64,000 bases of DNA from Pseudomonas sp. MTM4 (GCF_019355055.1 NZ_CP048411.1:1736001-1800000), one strand, 5' to 3'; positions 17,719 through 25,798 are shown, counted from the first letter of the stretch. A program made the numbers and translations. Notes: generated by a model not told the origin, from the sequence alone.

Positions 17719-18404
17719 ATGGACAATGGTAAAAAAAATTATCAGCAATAGAAGTTTTTAAAGACCTCCCAATCGGCGAATATGCTGAGCTGGCAATTGA
17801 CGTAGCTATAGATGACGAAACACTAAAATCAATACCAGTAATATCTATAGCGCACGGAATGTATAAGGCGTTTGGAAGTTTTAAGAAAAGAAAGCTACGA
17901 CAAAAAGTCTATGCATTTCTTGAAGCAGCAAGCGAAGGCATAGATGACGGGGAATCTTAGAAGTTTGCAGCTCAGCTATCTGACGAGGCAAGGGCTGAGT
18001 TTCTAGATGAAATATTAGACGCCATCGACAGCGCGGAGTCAGCTCAAAAGTCCGCAATTATCGGTACAGCCTTACGAAGGCTAATCAAGGGAGACATCGA
18101 CTATGGAGTCTTTAACGATCAAGTACAATTCACGAACTACATTCGAATAACAAGCTTACATACGCTCATGCATGCCTACCATAATAGCCATACGCTTTCA
18201 GATCATCTAGGCGACGAGCTAGTAGCGCATCGAATTGTCAAACGAAAAATAGAAATGGTAGAAGTAAAGTCTTTCGGCCTATCGCAACCCGCTGAAAGCC
18301 AGATTAAAGTGAGCTTCGAAATCACCGGAATTGGACAGCGCTATCTAGAAACTTTGCATCTAGCCTATAAAGATAAGATAAATAAAGAGCATTTAGTAAT
18401 TTAG
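17719..18404 (+). pseudogene. Broken gene of unknown function
   Basis: Starts with a good ribosome-binding site (GAGG) and ATG at 17719 but runs into a stop after ten codons. Adding one A to the run of eight A at 17731-17738 joins it to a long frame encoding LSAIEVFKDLPIGEYAELAI and onward. That frame contains a single in-frame TAG at 17958-17960 and then stays open to 18404, giving a full product of about 228 residues. The protein would be soluble and acidic-to-neutral with AT-rich codon use unlike the surrounding genes. I do not recognise the family. An intact internal ATG at 18168 could still yield a 78-residue C-terminal piece. It is most likely a horizontally acquired gene decayed by two lesions. 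Confidence 0.7.
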
Positions 18405-18515
18405 ATAAGCGGAGGACAGGTTTGTTTAACCCGCTGCCAGGGCAAGAATTCTGCATAACAAGAATAGGGACAGATATTTTATCTACTGATCCTGAATTGA
18501 ACGCAAGGAGACGAC

Positions 18516-19226
18516 ATGAGATCAGACTGGGACGATGCACCCGAATATCTACGCAGCAGGAAAAAGCAAGGGCCATGGCTATTCCTAGCGATACTGGGGT
18601 TCGGTTCAGCGGTCATTACGGCACTGGCATTAACGTTCGGAAAGCCGATCGTGCTGGACATGAGTATGATCAAGCAGAGCATTCATGTCGGCGGCAAGCC
18701 TTGGTTTAACCAAGAGCCAGCACAAGCTATGCAGCCGGCTAGCCAGCAGACTTCCATTGCAAGCTACGAAGCCCCGGCAGTAGCACCGTCACCAGCCCCC
18801 GAGCAGCGACAGCTGAGCCAGGAGGAAATCGACCGGTTCGACAAGCGTACGTCGGAAGCGCAGTCCCGCCAAACATCGTTTAATGATGATAACTACACGC
18901 CCCGCCCCATCGCCAATACGATGCAGCCACCCCCGGCCCGCTACTACGCCGCAAGCTCATCCAGCAATACGCATAAACGCCCCGTTTCTCGCCAGCCCCA
19001 CCTAAGCCCCTGGAGCTGGGGAAACGGCCACAACAAACAGCGCGTCGGCGGCAGGTTCGCGTGGACAGTGGTTAACGGCCAGATCGACTACAACAGCGTG
19101 TGTCAAAACTACAAACGCGGCTCACTGATCTACCGTGACTGCCGTAAGGGTGCGAAGGTTGCGTTCAAGCAAATGTGCGACCAATACCAGCCAGCATGCG
19201 CAGCGGAAAATAATTTCATGCCGTAA
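18516..19226 (+). CDS. Membrane-anchored protein with Pro/Gln/Ser linker
   Basis: A 236-residue protein of unknown function. Residues 1-18 are polar, residues 20-41 form a membrane helix (GPWLFLAILGFGSAVITALALTF), residues 65-175 are a low-complexity Pro/Ser/Gln/Ala-rich linker, and residues 176-236 form a small domain with four Cys (VCQNYKRG, RDCRKGAKV, QMCDQYQPAC) that could make two disulphides in the periplasm. CAAGGAGACGAC gives a very good ribosome-binding site. It lies alone in the accessory patch after tRNA-Gly, with lower GC than the core. No family recognised. Confidence 0.75.
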   Translation: MRSDWDDAPEYLRSRKKQGPWLFLAILGFGSAVITALALTFGKPIVLDMSMIKQSIHVGGKPWFNQEPAQAMQPASQQTSIASYEAPAVAPSPAPEQRQLSQEEIDRFDKRTSEAQSRQTSFNDDNYTPRPIANTMQPPPARYYAASSSSNTHKRPVSRQPHLSPWSWGNGHNKQRVGGRFAWTVVNGQIDYNSVCQNYKRGSLIYRDCRKGAKVAFKQMCDQYQPACAAENNFMP

Positions 19227-19272
19227 ACCTCGGTACGGCGGTTAACACAGCGAGCAACTTAACCATCAGTCC

Positions 19273-19728
19273 TTAGCGAGCCGGTAGGGAGAACGCGCCG
19301 CACCACATGAGCGTATTGCATACAACTAGCTGATTGAGGAAGAAGCCGACTAGCGCCCCAGCGAAACCAAGGGCCATAGCCGAAAACAGCCTGCTAAGTC
19401 GCCGCGACAGCAAAGCACCGATTAGCGTACCTATAGCGGCACCCGGCAATGAGAACAGGTGGCCGAGAGTAAGCAAACCCTCAGGCCTGGCTAGCGATAG
19501 ATTGATGGCGACATATGCCAAAAGCGTTACAGAAATGGCTACAGATGTGCCTAGCAAAAACAGCGGTGTTGCGCGGGCTATGAGACCGATGGCAATTGCC
19601 GTTACAGGCACGACCAGGTAGTACCAAGTACCGATGTAAAGCGGATCGCCAAATAACAGCTGAGCAACGGCAGGTATGAGGGCAACCGATAATGCCATCG
19701 CTGCATCTACCTTTCGGAAAAATTTCAT
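19273..19728 (-). CDS. Four-helix membrane protein
   Basis: A 151-residue very hydrophobic protein with about four membrane helices and an Arg-rich loop (ALLSRRLSRLF). The start at 19728 is chosen because its ATG overlaps the TGA stop of the upstream gene (ATGA), implying translational coupling; a longer frame to 19752 is less likely. No ribosome-binding site of its own is evident, in line with coupling. Family unknown. Confidence 0.65.
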   Translation of the reverse strand: MKFFRKVDAAMALSVALIPAVAQLLFGDPLYIGTWYYLVVPVTAIAIGLIARATPLFLLGTSVAISVTLLAYVAINLSLARPEGLLTLGHLFSLPGAAIGTLIGALLSRRLSRLFSAMALGFAGALVGFFLNQLVVCNTLMWCGAFSLPAR

Positions 19729-20114
19729 TGATTGCGCACTGCGACATACCAAAACACTAGTGCGCTTGCGGTACCCGATATAAGACAGCTAGCAAATATG
19801 GTGGCCTCAAAATCTATCTCAGCCCACATACTGTAGAAAACGGGGAATGCTAAGCTGGGAACTAAAGACAAAAGGATATACCAACCTAAACCCACAACAT
19901 TCCGCTTGACTAATATTAAATATATAGGAGCCACCCACACAACAACTATCACGACAGAAACCGCTCCTGCAATGGTAGCAACAAGAACAGCAAAATTTAT
20001 AGTTGAAAACCCATCAAACAAAGAGCTTACTGCCGTCAGCAAAAAAGCAATCAAAGATGTTGTAAATATAACTAGCAAGCATGCAATAAAAAATCGTTTC
20101 ATAATTATCATCAT
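19725..20114 (-). CDS. Four-helix membrane protein, coupled pair
   Basis: A 129-residue protein with about four hydrophobic helices and few charged residues, coupled by a 4-bp overlap to the downstream membrane protein gene. Codon use is AT-rich (many ATA, AAA, TTA on the sense strand), unlike the core genome. The start among the closely spaced ATGs at 20114, 20111 and 20102 cannot be fixed, as no ribosome-binding site is clear. Function unknown; the pair may be an accessory membrane complex. Confidence 0.6.
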   Translation of the reverse strand: MMIIMKRFFIACLLVIFTTSLIAFLLTAVSSLFDGFSTINFAVLVATIAGAVSVVIVVVWVAPIYLILVKRNVVGLGWYILLSLVPSLAFPVFYSMWAEIDFEATIFASCLISGTASALVFWYVAVRNQ

Positions 20115-20238
20115 TTAAGGTGCAGATCATAACGACCCGATGAAGACCCTTTACTTTGACCAACGAGCAGCTTTAACCTAACCGGATAGGAAATCTAATT
20201 AAGCTCATCGAACTTACAGCGCAACTAACCCTCGCCAC

Positions 20239-20731
20239 CTATTCGGTTTGCGCTTGCTGCCAGTATGCTCTTGCTTGTGCTGCGAACTCGTCAAAAGCCT
20301 GTGATGACTCGAAGCTTCGTCTAGGCATGATGTGGTACAAGCAGCTCCCTATTTGAACCAGTAGACAAGATCCCATATACCGCACACTTGCCACTCCACC
20401 CCACCTAGTTAAGCCTTCATTAGTTATTGTTCTTTCATGCAGACCTTCAGGGGTTAACGTATAGGTATGCTCGCCTAAAATTCCATTCTTAACGCTAGAA
20501 AAAGACAGGACCGCAATAATAGAACAGCCCTATTAATCCGCCAATAACAGAGCTTGTTAGATGGACCCATAGTTCATGTGAGTCCTCCGGTAGGCCCTTA
20601 GTCCACGCCAGAACGCCAAAAGTAAGGCATGCAAGGATAAGGAAAGTTATATATGTCGACCTCACTCTCGGAAGCGCGGACACGTTGAGCCGTATCAGGT
20701 CGCCTTTTCGAATATCTGTCGTTACTTTCAT
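20239..20731 (-). pseudogene. YcxB-like membrane protein, frameshifted
   Basis: The 5' part (start 20731, AAGGA ribosome-binding site) encodes a polar N-terminus and two membrane helices (TYITFLILACLTFGVLAW and VIGGLIGLFYYC), then stops at about 20495. Removing one T from the T5 run (A5 on the plus strand at 20499-20503) restores a frame of about 85 more residues to a TAG at 20239. That tail includes GILGEHTYTLTPEGLHERT, a TRWGGVASV segment and a C-terminal PRRSFESSQAFDEF helix. The two helices followed by this beta-rich tail match the YcxB-like family of unknown function. It is either a true one-base frameshift or a sequencing error. Confidence 0.72.
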
Positions 20732-20850
20732 GCTAATCCTTGCGTCGCGGGCCTACGGCAGTGTTAGAAGCGTTCGCTGGGCGGGTTATTCATGTCGTCG
20801 ATAGGCTAGCTGTAGCCAGCGCAGTGAGTATCCGAGACTGCAGATGTGGT

Positions 20851-20930
20851 GTCGATAATGCGCCGAAATCACTGTGACGGAATGCGCCGAAACGAGCTTG
20901 CGAGCAAGCTGGAAATCGCATAACAACACG
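20851..20930. mobile_element. Possible IS21-type terminus remnant
   Basis: AATGCGCCGAAA occurs twice in direct orientation, at 20857-20868 and 20881-20892 (24-bp period), preceded by TGTCGAT. Repeated short motifs of this kind just inside a TG-starting end are typical of IS21-family insertion sequences. No istA or istB coding sequence is present, so at most one end survives. It lies between two pseudogenes in the accessory patch. The assignment is from memory of the pattern and not checked. Confidence 0.4.
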
Positions 20931-20984
20931 CTTAGAGACGGAACGACACCCTAAGCGAAGGTTTCGATTTTGCTCTCTGCGGAT

Positions 20985-21014
20985 CAAAGAGCCCTGCACT
21001 GGCAGGGATTTCTA
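20985..21014 (-). terminator. Hairpin after umuC remnant
   Basis: Inverted repeat CCCTGCA / TGCCAGGG-type core (20992-21006) with an A/T-rich flank, 12-40 bp beyond the umuC remnant's stop on the minus strand. It shares its core with the hairpins at 17533 and 21776. Confidence 0.5.
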
Positions 21015-21025
21015 TTACTGACCAT

Positions 21026-21735
21026 CTACTTACACCCCACCTCCCACAACTGATCCAACCTCGTCGTAAACTCTGGCTCATCATTTCCCGCCGCATACCC
21101 CAATCCGGCGCTGTAGGGATTCGGCCCGGCCTGAGGGTGTTTCGCCCCCACTTCGCGTTAACTGCATCGAGCATGCCCATGACCCGCTCCGAAGCGGCGG
21201 GTTGGGTTTCGCTGAAGAGGTCGCCTGTGTATTCACCGCGCTGGCAGAGGTCCACCAGCAGCACTTCTGCTTTGCTGAAGGCGAAGCCCTCGCGATAGAT
21301 CAGCTCAAGCCCGGCGATTGCGGCGCGGGTGATGTAGAGGGTGTCGTCGGTGGGGTATGGCAGTTCGCAGACAATGCCTTTGGCGAACCGGGGTTCGTCC
21401 GGGTTGAAGATGCCGGTGCGGATGCTGACGCGCACGCGTTTGCACATGGAGTGTTGGGCGCGCAGTTTTTTACAGGCGCGGGCGGGCGGCGTAAGTGGCG
21501 ACGGCTTCGCGGATCGGGGCGAGCTCGCGCAGGCGGTCGCCGAACATGCGTGAGCAGCAGATTTCCTGCTTCAACGGGGTTACGTCCCCCGTTCGAGGCA
21601 GGGCGTGCCGCGCAGTTCGCGGGAGGTTCTCTCGACCACGACGCTGAACTGTTACGCAGGGACCAGCGTCGGCGTTGGCCAAGTCCAGGCGCTACGAATT
21701 CCCATGCTGCTGAGCGTTCGGTCATGCGTCGGGCC
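21026..21735 (-). pseudogene. umuC/rulB-type DNA polymerase V remnant
   Basis: The C-terminal half of an error-prone Y-family polymerase (UmuC/RulB). Recognisable blocks are SSMGIRSAW, VVVERTSRELRGTPCLE, TPLKQEICCSRMFGDRL, RVSIRTGIFNPDEPRFAKG, ELPYPTDDT, SKAEVLLVDLCQRGEYT and WGMRREMMSQS. The N-terminal palm and finger region is missing; similarity ends abruptly near 21735. Several frameshifts break it: a missing G near 21696, probable indels near 21657 and 21590, a 4-bp CCGC-type duplication near 21477-21490, and a missing T near 21068. With these repaired the tail would read LDQLWEVGCK before a TAG at 21026. It is clearly non-functional. umuC/rulB genes are frequent insertion targets in pseudomonads. 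Confidence 0.88.
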
Positions 21736-21775
21736 TCACAAAGAAAAGCCAGCCTGACCAGGGTACTCGGTTAAT

Positions 21776-21802
21776 AAAAAGCCCTGCATGTGCAGGGCTT
21801 GT
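21776..21802 (-). terminator. Terminator of the alpha/beta hydrolase gene
   Basis: On the minus strand, AAGCCCTGCA / TGCAGGGCTT with a short CA-type loop is followed by TTTTTATT, about 18 bp after the hydrolase stop. A convincing Rho-independent terminator. Confidence 0.82.
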
Positions 21803-21819
21803 CGCCTAGGGCTAATGTT

Positions 21820-23226
21820 TCAAATCTCCGGACAAGCCGGCAGCGACGTCCGGTTCTGAGTGCCATCGTTACGCGTGAACTGGCAGCCATAGGCGGGGTT
21901 CGCTACGACTCGTGGATTGATCACATCATCACCAGCCGGTTTGATGCCCTGCTGTTCCCATTGCAGCATCGCGGCCATGGCTTCGACCTGCTCCTGATAG
22001 GTGAAATCACAATGGCTGGGTGCGCGGATGGCGCGTTGTACCAGGAGGTTGCCGTTGCCATTGGCTTCGGCGTTGCGGCGGTAGATTTGTTGGTGTTTGA
22101 ACGGCACGTACAGGTCGCCCAGGGTGTGGATGCTGACCACCGGGACGTTGAACTGGCCGTTCACAACTGGAATCCAGCGCAGGCCGTCCGGGCGGATGCT
22201 GTTGGCTGGGGGATGGCCGATCACGCGGATGATCGAGTCGTTGAACTCGCGTTCCTCGCGGGACATCGCCTTGTTCGTATCGAACTGATAGCGGGTGGCG
22301 AGGTTGCCGGTTAGCGAGTCGGCGAGAATTCCGTCTACCGAGCCATCCCGGCCGCCGGTCCCCAGTACGACGCTCTGCAGGCCGGTGCGGAAGCCTTCGG
22401 CGAAGATGGGGCGCTCGCCGCCGCTGAGTTCGCGCACGATGCCTTCGAGTTTGAGTCCCTGAGCTGATGGCTCGGTCGGGTAGCTATTCCACAGCGCGCC
22501 GATAATCTGCGGCAGCTTCGCCTGGAAGTCCGTCGCCGGGAACGTGGTCGGGCCCAGGCCGGCCAGATGCTGCGCAGCCAAGGTGAAGTGCATCAGGTAT
22601 TCGAACTCATAGACGTCGCCAGTCACACCACACATGGGCACCGAGCCGCTGTAGCGCACCCGGTTGTTGGCCGTTGCATAGGTTTCCGCTTCCACCGCCG
22701 CTGCCGCGACGTGGCCGCCCATGGAGTGCCCGGTGATGTAGGTCTTGGTCGGCTGGGGCTTGCCGGTCAGGCTGCTGAAGGCCAGCGCCAGGGCGTTGGT
22801 ATCTTCGACGCCGGCGCGCACATCGTAGTAATTCTTGCTGTAACTGGATGCGGCCCAGGCGTAGCCCTGTTGCAGCAGCCATGGGCGGAACGGGGGTGGT
22901 CCGACGGTGAGTTCGGGTTCGATGCCACGATAGCCATGGGCGTACATGACGAGCATGCCGTTCCAGTTCGGCGGAACTTCGATTTGGTAGGACGAGCCTT
23001 GGTAAATGCCGGTCCAGCGCTCGCTCGGCAGCCCAGGAAACGCCGCCAGCGGCGATACGATGGGAACAAAGATGCGCGAATCCTGGTCACGTGATTCGCT
23101 GTGGGACACCGGTGGTTTGATGGGTTTCGACCGGGCCTGAACATCGGCGGCGATGCCGATCGTACCCACCAGCATCACGCCGGCAATGGCGCGCGCACAG
23201 GCTGAAGCCAACTTGCTTGGAAGCAT
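21820..23226 (-). CDS. Secreted alpha/beta-fold hydrolase
   Basis: A 468-residue exported serine hydrolase, probably an esterase or lipase-like enzyme. Residues 1-32 form a signal peptide ending around ADVQARS. The catalytic machinery is visible: nucleophile Ser in GHSMGG near residue 168, Asp candidate in HTLGDLYVP near 372, His in APSHCDF near 405, and an oxyanion-type HGYRG near 97. Two C-terminal cysteines (GCQF, ACPEI) may form a disulphide. The substrate is unknown. It is transcribed alone, with a terminator immediately downstream, and marks the return to high-GC core-like sequence after the accessory patch. Confidence 0.87.
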   Translation of the reverse strand: MLPSKLASACARAIAGVMLVGTIGIAADVQARSKPIKPPVSHSESRDQDSRIFVPIVSPLAAFPGLPSERWTGIYQGSSYQIEVPPNWNGMLVMYAHGYRGIEPELTVGPPPFRPWLLQQGYAWAASSYSKNYYDVRAGVEDTNALALAFSSLTGKPQPTKTYITGHSMGGHVAAAAVEAETYATANNRVRYSGSVPMCGVTGDVYEFEYLMHFTLAAQHLAGLGPTTFPATDFQAKLPQIIGALWNSYPTEPSAQGLKLEGIVRELSGGERPIFAEGFRTGLQSVVLGTGGRDGSVDGILADSLTGNLATRYQFDTNKAMSREEREFNDSIIRVIGHPPANSIRPDGLRWIPVVNGQFNVPVVSIHTLGDLYVPFKHQQIYRRNAEANGNGNLLVQRAIRAPSHCDFTYQEQVEAMAAMLQWEQQGIKPAGDDVINPRVVANPAYGCQFTRNDGTQNRTSLPACPEI

Positions 23227-23496
23227 GGGAAGTCTCCTGAATTATTGTTTTTGTTCTATTGATGCGAGCTTTTGCCAGAACTGCCAAGCGAAGCACTACG
23301 CGCACTTCGACTAAACGTGGCAGAAAGCTTGGACCTGTCAAATGCAGGAAATGCCGAGGAGACGACCGGTGAGTCGTATTGGGAATATCTCGACTGCCGG
23401 CGCGCTTATAAAGGCAACGGGACCGGTAGCAGGGTGGGATACCGATGTGCGCGAGCGAGTCGGCGAGCAATGATGACATTGCCCGCCGTGAGCGCC

Positions 23497-25527
23497 TTAG
23501 AAAGCCAAGCGCATGCCAACGGTCAGGTTGCGACCGGGTAGCAATACATCGTCCTTGATGAACGAGGTGTGCTGGCGCGCCTTTTCATCGAGCAGGTTGT
23601 TGGCCTTGAGGTAGAGCAGATAGTCGGTCTGCTGCAACGAGCCGCTGTAGCTGAGGCCAGCGCCGAGCATGTTGTAGCCGCCGGTTTCGGTCTCGTAGTC
23701 GGCCAGCTCGTCCTGACGCTGCACGCGATAGAACTCCAGCTGGCCGCTCAGGGCAGTGGTTAAGCGCTGGTCTACACGCACCCCGAGACGATCTGCCGGG
23801 ATGCGCGGCAGATCGCCGCCGCCGTCACGCAACTTGCCGCGCACGTGATCGCCAAACAGGGTCAGGGCGGTGGCATCGGTGGCTTGGAAACGCACCTCGC
23901 CTTCCGCGCCGGTCAGCACGGCGTCGTGCTGGCGGTATTCGATCTCGCGATAGCCGCCGCCGATGTCGTTCCCGGTATCGGCGGCATAGATGAAGTCGTC
24001 TACCTCGTTGCGGAACAGACTGAAACTGAAGGTGGTGCGGCCTGCGAACTTGCGTAGCGTGAGTTCGGCGTTGTGCGAGGTCTCTTCTTCGAGATCGACA
24101 TTGCCCAGCTCGACGGTGCGAGTCGCCGCGTGCGGGCCATTGGCGTAGAGCTCTTCGGCTGTGGGTAGGCGTTGCGAGCGCGACAGCGAGAAGCCCAGGG
24201 AATACTCCGGCGCGAAGGTCCAGACCGCACCGGCTGAAATCGAGGTGCCGCTGTGATCGGTGTCCCGCTGGCCATCGGCCTCGATGTCCTGCCACTCATG
24301 CCGCAGTCCCAACTCGTAGCGCCACGCCCCGGTGGTGTACTCCTCGAGCAGGAACAGCCCGTGGTTGCGGGTCAGTGTCGGCGGCACGTAGGCCTCCTCC
24401 CCCAGGGCTTCGAAGTCGCGGCGCAGCGTTTGTGCGCCGACCACGCCGCGCCAGCCGAACAGTGGCTGATGGGTCAGTTCGAGGCGCGCGTCAGTGGCAT
24501 CGTTATTGAAGCGCGTGCCTATTTCCCCGCCTTCGATTTCCTCATGCTGATAGTTGCTGTGTCCGACACGCAGGCGCGCCAGCTCGAAGCCTGGCAGCGG
24601 ATCGCTCAGCTCGCCGCGCAGATCCCAGCGCTTCTGATGCATGTCGACGTAAGGGACGCTGCCGTGCTCATGGTCATGCTCATCGTGGCCGTGCTCGTCG
24701 TGAGCATGATCATCGTGACCGCCGCAATGCCAGTCGCTGCCGTGGGTATGGCAATCGGCATGTTCATGGGCCAGCAAACCGTAGCGGTTGTTCTGCTCGC
24801 CATAGGCCATGCCGATGTAACCGCGCTCACCAATGAAGCTGGCGCCCAGGGTGAAGCTATCGGTGTCGTTGTAGGAACCCGCTTGCTTATCTGGCGAGCC
24901 CGGAATTTCGTATTCGCCGGCCTGGCGCTTGGTGCCTTCGGCTCGTACGGCGAAGTTGCCGCTACCGGCGGTGATGCCGAACACGCCAGCGCCTTCGTTC
25001 GCCGCGCTATTGGCGCGTAGTTCCAGCTCGCCCTCGTAGCCCTTTTCCGGGACGTAGGTGGGAATCTTTTTGTCGATCACATTGACCACACCGCCGATCG
25101 CACCGCCGCCGTAGAGCAAGGTCGCCGGCCCCTTGAGCACTTCGATGCGCTCGGCCAGTAGCGGCTCGCTGGTGACAGCGTGGTCGGGGCTGATGGTGGA
25201 GGCATCGAGCAATTCGATGCCATCGCTCAGGACTTTCACGCGCGCGCCGTCCAGGCCCCGGATAACCGGGCGTGCCGCACCAGCACCGAAGCTGCTGGAA
25301 CGTACACCAGGCAGGCTTTCCAGGGTTTCGCCCAAAGTCGCCTCACGGCGCAGCACCAGTTCATCACCCTCCATGACCGCCGCCGGTGTCGTCATCTCAT
25401 GGCTCTGCTTGGCCAGACCGCTGGCACTGACCACGACGGAATCAAGTTCGACCGGATCGGCCGCCCAGACCGCGGGAACAAAGGCCAGACTGATTGCCCA
25501 GGCCAGTGGGTGATGTTTCGGTTTCAT
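23497..25527 (-). CDS. His-rich TonB-dependent receptor, probable zinc uptake (ZnuD-like)
   Basis: Outer-membrane beta-barrel receptor of 676 residues. It has a signal peptide (1-22, cleaved after AVWA), a plug domain (about 25-150, with the PVIRGLDGARVKVLSDG block), and a 22-strand barrel ending in the Phe of the terminal VGMRLAF motif. A loop at about residues 252-292 is extraordinarily rich in His, Asp and Cys (HADCHTHGSD, HCGGHDDHAHDEHG), as in zinc receptors such as ZnuD. A Zur-like palindrome lies about 90 bp upstream. Together these suggest uptake of zinc or a zinc complex under Zur control. Copper or another metal remains possible. Confidence 0.88.
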   Translation of the reverse strand: MKPKHHPLAWAISLAFVPAVWAADPVELDSVVVSASGLAKQSHEMTTPAAVMEGDELVLRREATLGETLESLPGVRSSSFGAGAARPVIRGLDGARVKVLSDGIELLDASTISPDHAVTSEPLLAERIEVLKGPATLLYGGGAIGGVVNVIDKKIPTYVPEKGYEGELELRANSAANEGAGVFGITAGSGNFAVRAEGTKRQAGEYEIPGSPDKQAGSYNDTDSFTLGASFIGERGYIGMAYGEQNNRYGLLAHEHADCHTHGSDWHCGGHDDHAHDEHGHDEHDHEHGSVPYVDMHQKRWDLRGELSDPLPGFELARLRVGHSNYQHEEIEGGEIGTRFNNDATDARLELTHQPLFGWRGVVGAQTLRRDFEALGEEAYVPPTLTRNHGLFLLEEYTTGAWRYELGLRHEWQDIEADGQRDTDHSGTSISAGAVWTFAPEYSLGFSLSRSQRLPTAEELYANGPHAATRTVELGNVDLEEETSHNAELTLRKFAGRTTFSFSLFRNEVDDFIYAADTGNDIGGGYREIEYRQHDAVLTGAEGEVRFQATDATALTLFGDHVRGKLRDGGGDLPRIPADRLGVRVDQRLTTALSGQLEFYRVQRQDELADYETETGGYNMLGAGLSYSGSLQQTDYLLYLKANNLLDEKARQHTSFIKDDVLLPGRNLTVGMRLAF

Positions 25528-25617
25528 ACGACTCTCCAGAATGTGGCGGTGCCTTCCAAGGCCGCCGAACTGTGGCGATGCAGGAGCGGAGCTTCCTGAG
25601 CGGCGGAGAATCTAACA

Positions 25618-25632
25618 TGTTATATCGTAACA
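25618..25632. promoter_or_regulatory. Candidate Zur box
   Basis: TGTTATATCGTAACA is an inverted repeat (TGTTA-N5-TAACA) inside an AT-rich stretch, about 90 bp before the TonB receptor start. It overlaps a second palindrome, TAACATGTTA. This fits the TGTTA..TAACA pattern of proteobacterial Zur sites, and the downstream His-rich receptor supports it. Not verified. Confidence 0.6.
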
Positions 25633-25705
25633 ATTAAGATTTTATTCGAATGTCGATCACTGGCCTTGCGTCACGCTGCCAGCGGTTGTGATCGTCCGGA
25701 AACAT

Positions 25706-25736
25706 AAAACCCCGGGAGCGAGCCCGGGGTTTTGAG
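25706..25736 (-). terminator. Bidirectional terminator after the first putP copy
   Basis: Stem AAAACCCCGGG / CCCGGGGTTTT with a short AGCGAG loop, about 60 bp beyond the putP stop on the minus strand. On that strand a run of T follows. It isolates putP from the TonB receptor promoter. Confidence 0.87.
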
Positions 25737-25798
25737 TGCGCCGTCCGTTTCAGGCGAAGGGATGATGCTCGTGGCGAGCTAAACGCCCAACACCGCGA

